A stretch of 64,000 bases of DNA from Hevea brasiliensis (lineage: Eukaryota; Streptophyta; Magnoliopsida; Malpighiales; Euphorbiaceae). The stretch is from contig NC_079496.1 of the NCBI RefSeq assembly GCF_030052815.1, forward strand, positions 70,545,652 through 70,609,651. The letters are read 5' to 3'. Made by a program: the position numbers and the translations under genes. This document shows positions 36,549 through 47,895 of the stretch, piece by piece; position 1 is the stretch's first letter; each line of letters starts with the position of its first letter. The notes under the pieces were generated by a model. That model was not told the origin of the DNA and ran no database searches. It saw only the letters and a program-made list of their open reading frames with translations.

Positions 36549-37321
36549 TGGTGCATAAATTAAAATAAAAACAACTAAATAATTACAAATAATTATTTCA
36601 TGTATAATTTCATAAATTTTGAGTCATTTACATGTTTATTGAACTTTAGTAGCAAATAAATTTATTTGGATCTTTTCTGCTCATTTATCTCATATTCAGT
36701 CTTATTAAATTCATATCAGCGTCTAAGTAACCTATGACAGACTATAAAGACTAGATACATAGGAGTATACTAGTTAGACATATGTATGTCTATGATGCTT
36801 ACATCTGTCATGTCAGGCACAAGGCTAGTGGGTAGGCATAAAGCTAAAAATCATATTAGGTAAATTAGCCAACGGGCAGGCATAAAGCCATAGAACAACC
36901 ATATTAGATAGATATTGTCTACCAATGACCGCTCATGTGAACAGTAGTGCTATCTATAGTCCCTAATTGGTATACCAATTGGTCCAAGCTATATATACAT
37001 AAGTCTAGGCATACATTAGGCAATTTAGTGTCATTTTATTAATTTATGTACTATACATGGTGGATATCATACTCATTCCATTTGTGATAGAATATAGGTC
37101 CCAACTTCATTTTCAAGTGAGCTATGTGGTCAATAAATCATTTTAGTTAATTCCATATTGTATAACAATTTATTTTGAGAGCCCTTCACAAGGTCCAAAT
37201 TTGGTGTCTTAAATTCACCTAGTAAATTAATCAAAATGTAACCACTATTTGGCATTGTTCCTTTATGTTTAAACTTTGATTTCTCTTTTTAAATCACTCA
37301 ATTTGGAGTTATAGAACTCAA

Positions 37322-38128
37322 GTTATGGTCAGTTTTCCAAGACTGGTTCATTAACCCTTTCTATTTCCAGAACCATGTAGATTCTGGAGTCAAATTTTGT
37401 CTAGTTATTTGGGCATGTTACAGTCATATTTAGTTCTAATGTCCTTCATATGAGCTGTTACCCTATGTCTTAGGGTCACTCATGTTCAAAAATCACAATT
37501 TTTCAAGCTATGTAGGGTAAGTTATAGCTAATTAACTTACCTAGACTCCTGAACCCTATGCCTTCTGGATTTCAGGTTAAGGTTACTGTTTTTAATTCCC
37601 AATTTAGGGCTCTTACAATCAAAATTTGAAGAATGTTCCTGAATCAAAGTCGAAGTCCTGTTTCTTAAGTTTCCATAACAGTTTGGCTTATCCGTAATGG
37701 AGTTTCCTAGTGGGAGATATGATCTAAATACCATTCTAGGTTCAAGTGGTTATTTTGTTCAATTTTAGGATTTGGGATATTGAACTTTTCTAACATTTGG
37801 CCAAGTTTCATTAGGTTCTGAGCTTTGGTCAAAACACCAAAATTGTAGTTATAAATCTTATAGAGATTTTGGCTTTGGTTTCACTGCATTTGCAGTTTTG
37901 TAGACTAGGTTATGCCTTTTTTTTACAAAACTGATCAGGTAGATCAAAGTCTAGAATTTCAGGGCAGTTTTAATTCTAGTCAGAATTATTGACCTAATTT
38001 GTTCTAGAAAATTGATTAGGTTAGAGGAAGAATTAGGCTCTATGTTCCTCATGAAAAATGTGCTCCAATATCCAACCTTTCCAATGGTTCAAGAACTAGG
38101 TCATTCTGACCTTCCTAGAGTGAGTTAT
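37322..38128 (-). repeat. Degenerate ~200-bp repeats in F LTR
   Basis: Reverse-strand anchors (GTTAT on the plus strand, one decayed to GATAT) at 37322, 37521, 37716, 37909 and 38124: spacings 199, 195, 193, 215. Confidence 0.6.
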
Positions 38129-39624
38129 GGCCATTTCAACATTTACTGTTCATATGGTCATTTTTTCAGGTCCAGTATATGGTTACCCGAATTCAAGCCA
38201 ATTTTAGGTCATGTCAGGTTCATTTTCTGAGTAGGGTCTCTACATGAAAAATGAGCTTTAGTTTCATCTCCAATTGGCCTCACATCAATTGGAGCAATGT
38301 GGCTCTACTGATGGCCACATAACCACACTGGACTCAAAGTCCAAAATTCCCTACACAGAAATTCAACACTCCCAATCTTAATTCCACCCAACTACTAAAC
38401 TTCAATCACATTCATTGCATTTCAAATAATCAATAAATGGTCTCAACAAAGTCAATTAGGCATCAATTCACAAAATCCTAAATTTTGGGTCAAAACCCTA
38501 ACTTCAAATTCTCAACTCATGCATAACACGTGAAAATCAACATGCTACTTATATCTACTTGTTAATCAACACTAGTAAACACAATTATGTTCATCAATTC
38601 ATCAAACTGCCATCTTTCCCATGGCTATCGAAATTTAGGGTTTTTATATATTCATTGTATTCTTTTAATTTCATACAAGTCCTACTCCTTTTTACATGCT
38701 TATCATAATTAAAGAAGAGAGGTAAGGGATTCTTGCACTAACCTCACTTGTGACCAATTTTGACTTGTTAAACTTCAAGTTTCTCTTCAATTCTTGGCTG
38801 CTAATAGCTTTCGCAAGGTGTAGAAACAATTTTTAATGTAGACAAGTTTGGGTTTTAAGGTGAGAATGGAGGGAAATTCAAGCTTGAAAGATTGGAAAAT
38901 GGTGGAGGATGGGAGCCATGGTGGTTCAGCCAAGATAGTGGATAGGAAGAAGATGAACTTTTTAATTAATGAAATTTGTCTCTTGCATTTATATTTATCC
39001 TAATGTAATCATATTAAATTTTTTATGATGTCATTTTGTCATCGTGTTCAAGTCATGCTTAGGTTATCATGAGGTAGTGCTTATGTCATAATTCAATTTC
39101 ATATTTCTTTTCTTTCTTTTCCCTTTTCCATTATACAAGTCATGATTTTAATTTATTTTTAAGTTTTTATTCTCTCTCATTTTGATTGAAATTTAGGTCA
39201 AGATTCAACATTGAGGGTGAAATTACCAAAATGTCCTTCGTTGTGTTCATCGAGTTATAATTGTCTGTATTGATTGACTTAATTTTTTTCTATTTTTCTT
39301 GGCATTTTTATTGTCATTAATCCTCATAAATCCCTTCAATTACATCCCAAATAATTATTTCATAGGATTCCCCACAAGTCTGGGGTTGACAACTGTCTTT
39401 ACAGTCGCTTCCCGTTAGGGTTACCTATCACCGAAACCTCAGCTCCTTTAACCTATTTGCACTTTACTTCTTTTATTTTTCTTTAATTTTACTTGGTCTT
39501 TATTCAATCAATTTATGTCTTCTCACTCTAGTTTAAGTGCAGTTCCAGACATCCTAGCTGTCCGAATAGACATTAGTCATCAAAATAGTAGAATGTATGG
39601 ACTACCTAAAGTGAAGGCGTTATA

Positions 39625-40314
39625 GTTAGCATGATAGTCCCTTACTGTGTTCCTCCCCCTTTTATGGGGTTGAGTTTGATTATGTGATCCTCTCTTCCTG
39701 GTTTACTAGTTGAGATTGAGTTTGGATGAGTACTCATATAGCTAGCTAGCCATCTCCCTCATTAATAATAATTAGTGAGGTTGTAGATTGCTTTGTCGTG
39801 GTGTAAAACATGGCATTGATCGAAAATTTTATGTCCTGACCCTAACTGTGTGATTGTTGGCAACATAACTAATTTATGAATGCTTTGATAAAATGTGATT
39901 GAAATATATGATTTGTATGATTGTAAATTGTAAGATTGGTTTTATGACTTATGAAAAATATGGATATTCCAATTTCTTTGTTATGCATTGACAAAGTGTG
40001 TTTTATATTGAATTAAAAATTTTAGCTGTGCACTACTGAGTGTTATGCTCAACGATGGTTGTTTCATACTGTCGTAGATAACGAGAAAGAAAAAGTTGCT
40101 GAGTGAGCTGCGTGGAGCAGTATTGGATATAGCTTTGGGTATATATTAGGCATACCCTTTTGTAAATTCATTTTGATGTAAATTAGCCTGTATGTACATA
40201 AAAGACAAATGACTAGTTATACAAATAAAATTGTAATAATATTTTGTTATCTTTCGGTTTGTAAATTTGTATAAGAACATTTATTTTGATTTGTATATGA
40301 GATGAGCATACTTT
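39625..40314 (+). repeat. Element E 5' LTR, first visible part
   Basis: Begins mid-LTR at GTTAGCATGATAGTCCC, matching 59196 onward of the 3' LTR. Contains CTAGCTAGC, the TTGTCGTGGTGTA block and a weak stem-loop at 40036-40052. Ends in the D target site ACTTT. Confidence 0.85.
40036..40052 (+). other. LTR stem-loop, weakened (E 5' LTR)
   Basis: CTGAG-TGTTATG-CTCAA, a 4-bp core stem (TGAG/CTCA). The next possible stem, ACGATGG...CTGTCGT, keeps pairing with wobbles. Confidence 0.45.
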
Positions 40315-40931
40315 TGTCACACCCTACCCCTCTGTAAGGCATAACATGATCCCGTAGTATACCTAATGAATTACCAACTTCATCTACTGATAGCCCATTA
40401 AGTACACTACAAGGGATTTTAAAAAACTTTTCTTACTTCTTTTACAGTGGTGAGCACTATTTACAGGTGTTAAAAACTTTTGTGAACTGAAGTGAAACAA
40501 TTAACTCATTTGATTTATTTGGAATTTCTGTAAAAATTTTGGCAGAGTGCCATCTGTATTTTGGATAAAACAGTTCTTCAGAAAACTTGTAAAAAGACAC
40601 TTCAATAATTTTCCAAATCTCAACTCCAATACATTTCTCAACACAACAATTTATCAACTCAATTCCATAGAAATTTGTCAAAGTCTGAGATAAGGAAATA
40701 TAATACAATTTTTATAAGTCAAATAACTCATAATAAATTTACAACTTCAAGGTACAATTTGAATTTACAACTGCTCAAAACCAAAAACAAAATGTACATA
40801 CAGTGTCATACATTACAGTACAAAATGCAAAATATTGGTATACTCATTATACCAGGTAATCCCTCACTGGATGTATTAGCAGCCTAGTCTGCACTGCATC
40901 TCTCTACTGCGACGGCAATAAAAGCTATCAT

Positions 40932-40948
40932 TTGAGACAATGTCTCAG
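40932..40948 (-). other. Conserved LTR stem-loop (D 3' LTR)
   Basis: TTGAGACA-A-TGTCTCAG on the plus strand, next to TGGTGCACAAC; one terminal mismatch. Confidence 0.6.
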
Positions 40949-41141
40949 TGGTGCACAACATTAACCAAATACAACTTTAAATCACAATTCATAAACCATA
41001 TAAATAGTGGATACGTAAAACCATAGTTAAATTCAAGACAATGAATGTCATAAGGAATTTAAACTCCAATTCACAAATTATCAAAATTCATAATAACACA
41101 ATTTAGTCAAATAGTTTAAGAATACCGTATTGCCAATTCAT

Positions 41142-41376
41142 ACACAGTTTGATCAAATTGCTGAATAACACAGTGTTGCCGATCAATATCACAATTTGAT
41201 CAAATAACTGAATAATATTATTTTGCAATTCAATAACACAATTCGATCAAATAACTGAATAATATCGTTTTGCAAATCAGTAACACAATTCGATCAAAAA
41301 AACTGAATAATATCGTTTTGCAAATCAATAACACAATTCGATCAAATAACTGAACAATATAATGTTGCCAATCAAT
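41142..41376. repeat. Five 47-bp tandem repeats in D 3' LTR
   Basis: Unit like AACACAATTCGATCAAATAA followed by CTGAATAATATCGTTTTGCAAATCAAT, five copies over 235 bp, the inner ones nearly identical. The solo LTRs have about one copy at this place, so the array expanded in D's lineage. Confidence 0.85.
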
Positions 41377-44327
41377 AACACAATTTAGGCCATGACACAA
41401 ATTTTTTTCATATATGCCGTGTTGTACACCACGACAAGACATACTCACCCCAATAATCGAAATCAATGAGGGAGGAAGCTAGCTATCTAATGAGTACTCA
41501 TCCATACTCACCTCAGACTGGGAAGTCAAAGAGGGAGGAACATAATCATACTCACCCTGCATCGATAAGTCAAAGAGGGAGGAATAGTCACACTCACCCC
41601 ATTAATGGAGGAGGAACATAGTAACAGTGTCATGCCAATTGTGAATCAAAACAATTCCAAACATTTTATTCAAATGATCCGAAGAATCCAATAAATTTCC
41701 AAAGTTATAATTTCATTCACAAATTGGCAACACAATTCGTAATTCACTTCAATTTCCACAAAAACCATTTACAGTGCTTTTCAATCAATAAGTATCCATC
41801 AATATCATTCAAACAATTTTTCACAGTTTCAAACCATTCACAATGTTTTTCAATCAATAAGTGTCCATCAAACACATTTCCACAATTTAAAACAATAATA
41901 TACAAATAGTCAATATTTATTTCAATTGAAAATTTCAAAAGAAATAGCCGTTGTGCACAAACCTCTGATAACTGTCCTCCTGATCTGGACTCAGTGTTTC
42001 CTTCCCTTTTGCTGAGTCCTTGTTAACTGAGAAACACAATTTGAAGTGTTTCAGTACTAAATTAAACTGTCTCTATCGATGGTGTTTGGTAAATAATGCA
42101 CTGAACTCAATTATTCACTTAATCACCTAATATACCGACCCTCGTTGCGTTTTAGGTAAATTAGGTTTTAGTGTCGTTAATATGTCACATTCGATAGGGT
42201 TTTAGGTTTGGTACGTTTTACCAAAGTCATTTTCTTGTTTAGCGCATTTTAATGCAAATTGCTGGATTCCGGGACACTGGTTTGACCTAGCTGGACGATC
42301 AAGTTCCCTCGGTTTTCAGGTTTCGGTCAAAACTACAAACCTGTAGATCTATGTCTTATTGCACGCGGGGCAAAATTTCAGGTCAATCCGAGTTAAGTAG
42401 ACCAAGTTATGGTCATTATACTATTTCTGGTCAAATGGTACCAATTAGGTCAATTTTTGGTCAATTTGGTCAACTCTGGTTCGGCCAGTTTTTGGACCCG
42501 AACTTGTGCAAGCTTTTTGACTTGCTTATGGTCATTTCTGGGCTTTGGTGTCTTCATAAGACTTGTAGGTACGGATCGTAACTATTCTTGGTCAAAATTG
42601 CAGGTCAATTGGACCTGGTTTGAGTGAGTTATGGCCTAAACACTCACTGCTGCCCAATTGGTCATTTTTCAGGTCCTAATTGCACCTAATCCGAATTGGT
42701 CATTTTTTTAGGTCACCTTGCAAGCAGAATTTTGGTATGTTTTCTCAATGAAAGTTGGCACATTTTGTGCCTAGTTTCACCTCCAATTGGTCTCATACCA
42801 ATTGAGGTTACACATTTAAACTTATTGGCTAAAATGTACACTGCCCTCTTTATGTCTTTCAAACCCCAATTCAAACACACATTACCTTGCAAAGTTTACT
42901 TCCATACCCTACCAATCTGTTTTGGTACATTACCAAAAGCATTTTCTACTTTACATTAACATTATTTTGGGCAGATTACCATTACCCTCAACACACCAAG
43001 TATAATTCACATTTACAATTTCTAAGTACCATTACATACACACCTAACCATTACAAATCTTACATACACTTTTCAATATCAATCTACATACATATCATCA
43101 ATCCTTCTAGGTCAATATTCTGCCCACACTTCCTTCAACACATACAATTACTCAAGTGTTCCCAAGCTGCATAAACTTTCTTCAACATCAAAGTGCCGTC
43201 AATTTACCAATTCCCATCCAAGTGCATAAATCACCATATAAACATGAAATAATTCACTAGGTTACTAAATCACCATGATCAACATTATTTCTCATCAATT
43301 ATATGCACAAATATCTCATCAAAAACGTGACTCATGGCTGTCAAAAATGAAAACAACAATAACTCTTCAAACTCAAAATTTTCTTTCACCAAACCAACAC
43401 CCATAACATGCACACAAAACTTAACAAAGGAATTCTCAAAAAATGTAAACTTACCTTTGATTGTAACTTGCTAAACCTTCACCAAATTTCTCAAAATTGG
43501 TATCAATATCTTCCTTGTGATGTGTAGACAAAGTTTAATGAAGAAACCTAAGAGGTTGGAGTTGAAAATGAAGAGTTAAGAAAGCTTGCATGAAAAATGG
43601 CTATGGAGTTTCCTCTCACCTTCATTCACGGCAATGTTGAATTCATGTGGAGAAGATGGAGTTTCAGCTGCATATTAAGTGTACACATGTCCCACTATGT
43701 GTTTAATTAATTCCCTTAGTGGTCCACTAAAAAATTAAATCATATTATAAGTTAAACTTTCACTTAATCCCACATTAACCCATGATTTTAGCTATTTACT
43801 TTAGGTACCACCAAATTAATTTTTCATTTCATTTTCTAAGTGTAATATTATTTATTTTTAATGGACATTTAGGTCAAAAGACACTTCAGGATGTCAAATG
43901 ACCATAATGCCCCTGTTCAGGTGGCATTCAGATTTTTAGTATTCTGGGTTTTGTCATTTTTGATTTCTCACTTTTCTTTTTACAAATTATTAAATTTTTA
44001 TTTGATCTTTCTAATTATATTTATTCTTCAATAAGTTTATATTTATGTCTTAAAAATGTTTTCCAGGGTTCCCATGATCCGAGCAGATCAACGGTCCACG
44101 CCGTGACTTCCGGTCTGATCACCATCGCTAGGTTTCTCGGCTCGCTTAACTTGATCACATTTCTTTGCTATTATTTTTCCTTTATTTTTCTTGTATTTTC
44201 TTTTCTTGTATTTCATTATTTTATGTCTCCTCACTCACATTGAAGTGTGGTTCTAGGCATCCTAGCTGTCCGGACAGCACTGGTCATCGGAGCAGTAGAA
44301 CACACTACCGAACTTAGGGGTGTTACA

Positions 44328-44341
44328 ATTCTCCCCCCCTT
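44328..44341 (-). promoter_or_regulatory. Polypurine tract of D
   Basis: ATTCTCCCCCCCTT on the plus strand, i.e. AAGGGGGGGAGAAT, adjoining the 3' LTR; followed inward by the conserved AAATTTCGT...ACGAAATTT block. Confidence 0.85.
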
Positions 44342-45265
44342 ACATAAATTTCGTCCACGAAATTTTTACCCAGTAGCCATCTTACAATAGTCATACGTTT
44401 ATTTCTCCTTTCTATATGATCGTTTAATCTTCTTTTTCTCAAATTTGTATAAGACTTTTAATAATCTAATACAATGTTTACTTTGTTTGGATAACACCAA
44501 TCTCCTCTTACTATTGTGTTGTCTAATATTTCGGTTCATGTTCCTTCTTGAATGACCCTTGAGGTCATGTTAGAATCATTCATCAGTCATTGGTCCTCTG
44601 ACCATTCTAGTCCATAGTCTTCCTCACATTTATAATATTTCTTTGTTACACATGAATCAACTGTTCAATTCTCTACTTTCATAACTCTTTTTATCTGTCA
44701 ATATTCTATAACTTACTTCCTTTTGTACTGAACTATAACCTTTCGATATTTTAACTTTTGATTTTTAGATCCCTAAGTAGGATTTTCAAACTTATTTCTA
44801 ACAATTAAATTCTGTCATGGCATAACTATACCAAAACAGATGCCATTGGCAACTATTCTTATCTAGGTGTACTATCGGGTAGTACGTAGCTCTACACAAT
44901 AATCTCAAGTCGATCAGTGTCTGCGACTACAGTATAAACATCAAGAACATTGCATAGTTACTACGATACATCCCAATAGATCAAACTTTGCTATCTTTTA
45001 TTCTTTTTGAATTCACTGATATTCGAATCTTATTCTGATTACAATATCCATTAGCAATTTCTAACAGTAACCTCCTTGCCCTCATCTAGAGCAATTCCAT
45101 TACTGCATCTTACTTTTACGTCCTCTTGCCTTACATTAAGTAGGCTCGCCAATTAGCTTTATAATTTATGGTGTGTTAGAAAATACTTTTCGCTAATAAA
45201 CTCTTTCAAAACTAATTTCACTTATTATCACAATCCTTATCTTAAGGGCTAATCACTAATGCGTC
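44342..45265 (-). other. D interior without recognisable coding sequence
   Basis: About 0.9 kb AT-rich sequence where pol should be. No RT, RNase H or integrase motif on either strand and no open frame of note. It may be filler DNA or unrecognisable pol relics. Confidence 0.6.
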
Positions 45266-45407
45266 AAAATTTATTCCCCTGTAAAGGAATAACAACAGAA
45301 CATATAGTTCTAACACTAACGTAAAAATATGCAAACTCCAGGTCAAACAATACATATATATATCTTAGTTGCTAATTGAGAAAGTACCAGCAATGATGTC
45401 AAAAGTC
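45266..45407 (-). pseudogene. D protease start, decayed
   Basis: Weakly matches the gag-protease junction of G (about 61395-61545), for example the CACTAATGCGTCAAAAT block against CACTAGCACATCAAAAT. The catalytic motif is not readable. Marks where the pol deletion begins. Confidence 0.45.
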
Positions 45408-46642
45408 TCAGTCTCTTTTCTGTCGTATAGCATATACTCTAGTTGAAGCATCACCCTGTTCTGGCTGATTCACAATACTCTGACTTCTAGGTGTACTACC
45501 CCTACCTCTACCTCTGCCTCTACTAACTGACGGTGAACTATTTGGGGTAGAAACTTGGGTTGATCCATTTGGTGTAGTAAATGATCCAGAACGACCTAGA
45601 TTTACACAATCCCTAGCAAAATGGCCAGTCTCTCCACAGTTAAAACATGCTCCTATGGCTCTATAGCATACCCCACTATGTGGTTTACCACAAGTTTCAC
45701 AAAGTCGATATGACAGCGCATTTATGGGTTTCTGTTGAGTTTGCTGATCGGATCGGGGTGGTTTCTGTCCAAAAGATCTATCTCTACCGGACTTCTCACT
45801 ATCTCTGTCGTATCCCCCAAAGTTTTTCCTCTTTTCAGTAGGACCACTAGAACTCTGTTCTGCTGACTTTCCCTCTTTTTCTGCCCTCTGTGATTTCTTT
45901 TTCTCAGGGGCCACTTCAGATTCAATTCTTTCTAATTCTAGTGCTTGAGAAATAAGTTCAGAGAAGTTGTTATGTTTGAATCCGACCACTTGTAATCTGA
46001 TACTAGGCTTCAAGCCGGTTTCAAACCTCTTACATCTCTCCCTGCTGGTAGAAAGTAGACTTACTGCATAATGGCTTAGGCGGGAGAATTCCCTTTCATA
46101 CTCGACCCGATCGCCCCTGTTTGGACTTAGGAATTCTTGCGACACGGTCTACATAAGCATCGGGGACATTTTTTGCTGAATTCCACGAGGAAGTCATTCC
46201 ATGTTAGCTGTAGGTTCTACTGCATGTGGGAATGGTTTTCCACCAATCATAAGCATCCCCACAGCAAAGATACCGAGTACTCAAATCTGAGCTCCTCTGT
46301 GCAATGCAGTTTCTTGAATACCCTATCCATCCTCTCTAACCATTGTTCAGCTTCTAGAGGATCTACTGTCCCCTTAAACTCTGTAGCCCCATACTTCATC
46401 AATTTGTCATATTGTCTAGCAGAAGACTGTGGTTGTACCACTGGAGTCTGTATTGGGGCTTGAGTAGGCACATTACCATCCATTTGTTGGAACATTGCAG
46501 CCATCTGCTGAGCGAACTGAGCAGAGAACTGCGGTACTGCAGGGGCTGGTGCTACTGAACCACTGACATTATATAGGCATGGGGCATCCCCTTGCACCTC
46601 AGCCTCTATCGATTGATCGACTGAACGATCACCCTCTTCCAT
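45408..46642 (-). pseudogene. gag: Element D gag, near-complete, one central frame break
   Basis: Starts MEEGDRSVDQ at the ATG complementary to 46640-46642. The N-terminal part is open to about 46247 (ATEFKGTVDPLEAEQWLERM, FEYSVSLL). A damaged stretch at 46145-46247, with small indels around DAYEWWKT, breaks the frame. The C-terminal 245 codons (46145-45408) are open and contain SQALELERIE and a perfect CX2CX4HX4C knuckle, CFNCGETGHFARDC, at 45606-45647. With nearly identical LTRs and no pol, D looks like a gag-encoding passenger. The frame break could be real or a consensus error. Confidence 0.87.
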
Positions 46643-46811
46643 AGTCAATTCGAGGATTTTAGACCTCCTGTACAATAATACAAGGAGATTTCCTCCTGTT
46701 AGTGCATATTTATAATGTAATGTACTGTATGTATCAAAAAATGATATTGAGCAGTTGTATTGTGAAGAAAGAATATTCAAATAACATGTGAAAACAGAAT
46801 TTAAAAACTTT

Positions 46812-46823
46812 GCTCTGATACCA
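46812..46823 (-). promoter_or_regulatory. Primer-binding site of D (initiator tRNA-Met)
   Basis: GCTCTGATACCA on the plus strand, 8 bases from the LTR edge at 46832. Intact. Confidence 0.9.
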
Positions 46824-47450
46824 CTAAAACATGTCACACCCTACCCCTCTGTAAGGCATAACATGATCCCGTAGTATACCTAATGAATTACCAACTTCGT
46901 CTACTGATAGCCCATTAAGTACACTACAAGGGATTTTAAAAAACTTTTCTTACTTCATTTACAGTGGTGAGCACTATTTACAGGTGTTAAAAACTTTTGT
47001 GAACTGAAGTGAAACAATTAACTCATTTGATTTATTTGGAATTTCTGTAAAAATTTTGGCAGAGTGCCATCTGTATTTTGGATAAAACAGTTCTTCAGAA
47101 AACCTGTAAAAAGACACTTCAATAATTTTCCAAATCTCAATTCCAATACATTTCTCAACACAACAATTTATCAACTCAATTCCATAGAAATTTTTCAAAG
47201 TCTGAGATAAGGAAATATAATACAATTTTTATAAGTCAAATAACTCATAATAAATTTACAACTTCAAGGTACAATTTGAATTTACAACTGCTCAAAACCA
47301 AAAACAAAATGTACATACAGTGTCATACATTCTGATTACAAAATGCAAAATATTGGTATACTCATTATACTGTAATCCCTCCTTTGGATGTATTAGCGGC
47401 CTAGTCTGCTACTGCTGTCTCTCTACTGCGGCGACAATAAAAGCTATCAT

Positions 47451-47467
47451 TTGAGACAATGTCTCAG
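47451..47467 (-). other. Conserved LTR stem-loop (D 5' LTR)
   Basis: Same sequence as 40932-40948. Confidence 0.6.
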
Positions 47468-47660
47468 TGGTGCACAACATTAACCAAATACAACTTTAAA
47501 TCACAATTCATAAACCATATAAATAGTGGATACGTAAAACCATAGTTAAATTCAAGACAATGAATGTCATAAGGAATTTAAACTCCAATTCACAAATTAT
47601 CAAAATTCATAATAACACAATTTAGTCAAATAGTTTAAGAATACCGTATTGCCAATTCAT

Positions 47661-47895
47661 ACACAATTTAATCAAATTGTTGAATAACACAGTGTTGCCG
47701 ATCAATATCACAATTTGATCAAATAACTGAATAATATTGTTTTGCAAATCAATAACACAATTCGATCAAATAACTGAATAATATCGTTTTGCAAATCAGT
47801 AACACAATTCGATCAAAAAAACTGAATAATATCGTTTTGCAAATCAATAACACAATTCGATCAAATAACTGAACAATATAATGTTGCCAATCAAT
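47661..47895. repeat. Five 47-bp tandem repeats in D 5' LTR
   Basis: Same array and copy number as 41142-41376, so expansion preceded D's insertion. Confidence 0.85.

Larger units (their letters stand above)
35974..39624 (-). repeat. Element F 5' LTR (reverse)
   Basis: TGTGACGCCCC at 35974 to GGCGTTATA at 39624, 3651 bp. The outer end should read GTTACA, so one transition has altered the terminus. It has the usual order seen in reverse, including a hairpin at 36532-36548 and periodic units at 37322-38128. It abuts GTTAGCATGA, which is the interior of an E-type LTR, so F appears inserted in E. The matching target duplicate lies outside the window or is lost. Open frames such as 36044-36427 are AT-rich noise. 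Confidence 0.8.
40315..44327 (-). repeat. Element D 3' LTR (left, reverse)
   Basis: TGTCACACCC to GTGTTACA. Contains the hairpin (40932-40948), a 47-bp tandem array and ~200-bp units anchored at 42406, 42628 and about 42821. Open frames shared with the other LTR (for example 42696-42959) are duplicated because the LTRs are. Confidence 0.92.

Noticed and set aside
41142..41376. Regular 47-bp repeats resembling a CRISPR array
   Set aside because: Units are contiguous without unique spacers, in a plant retrotransposon LTR.
42351..43174. Open frames repeated identically at 48870-49693, looking like conserved genes
   Set aside because: They lie in the two LTRs of D, identical because LTRs are copies made at insertion, not because of selection.
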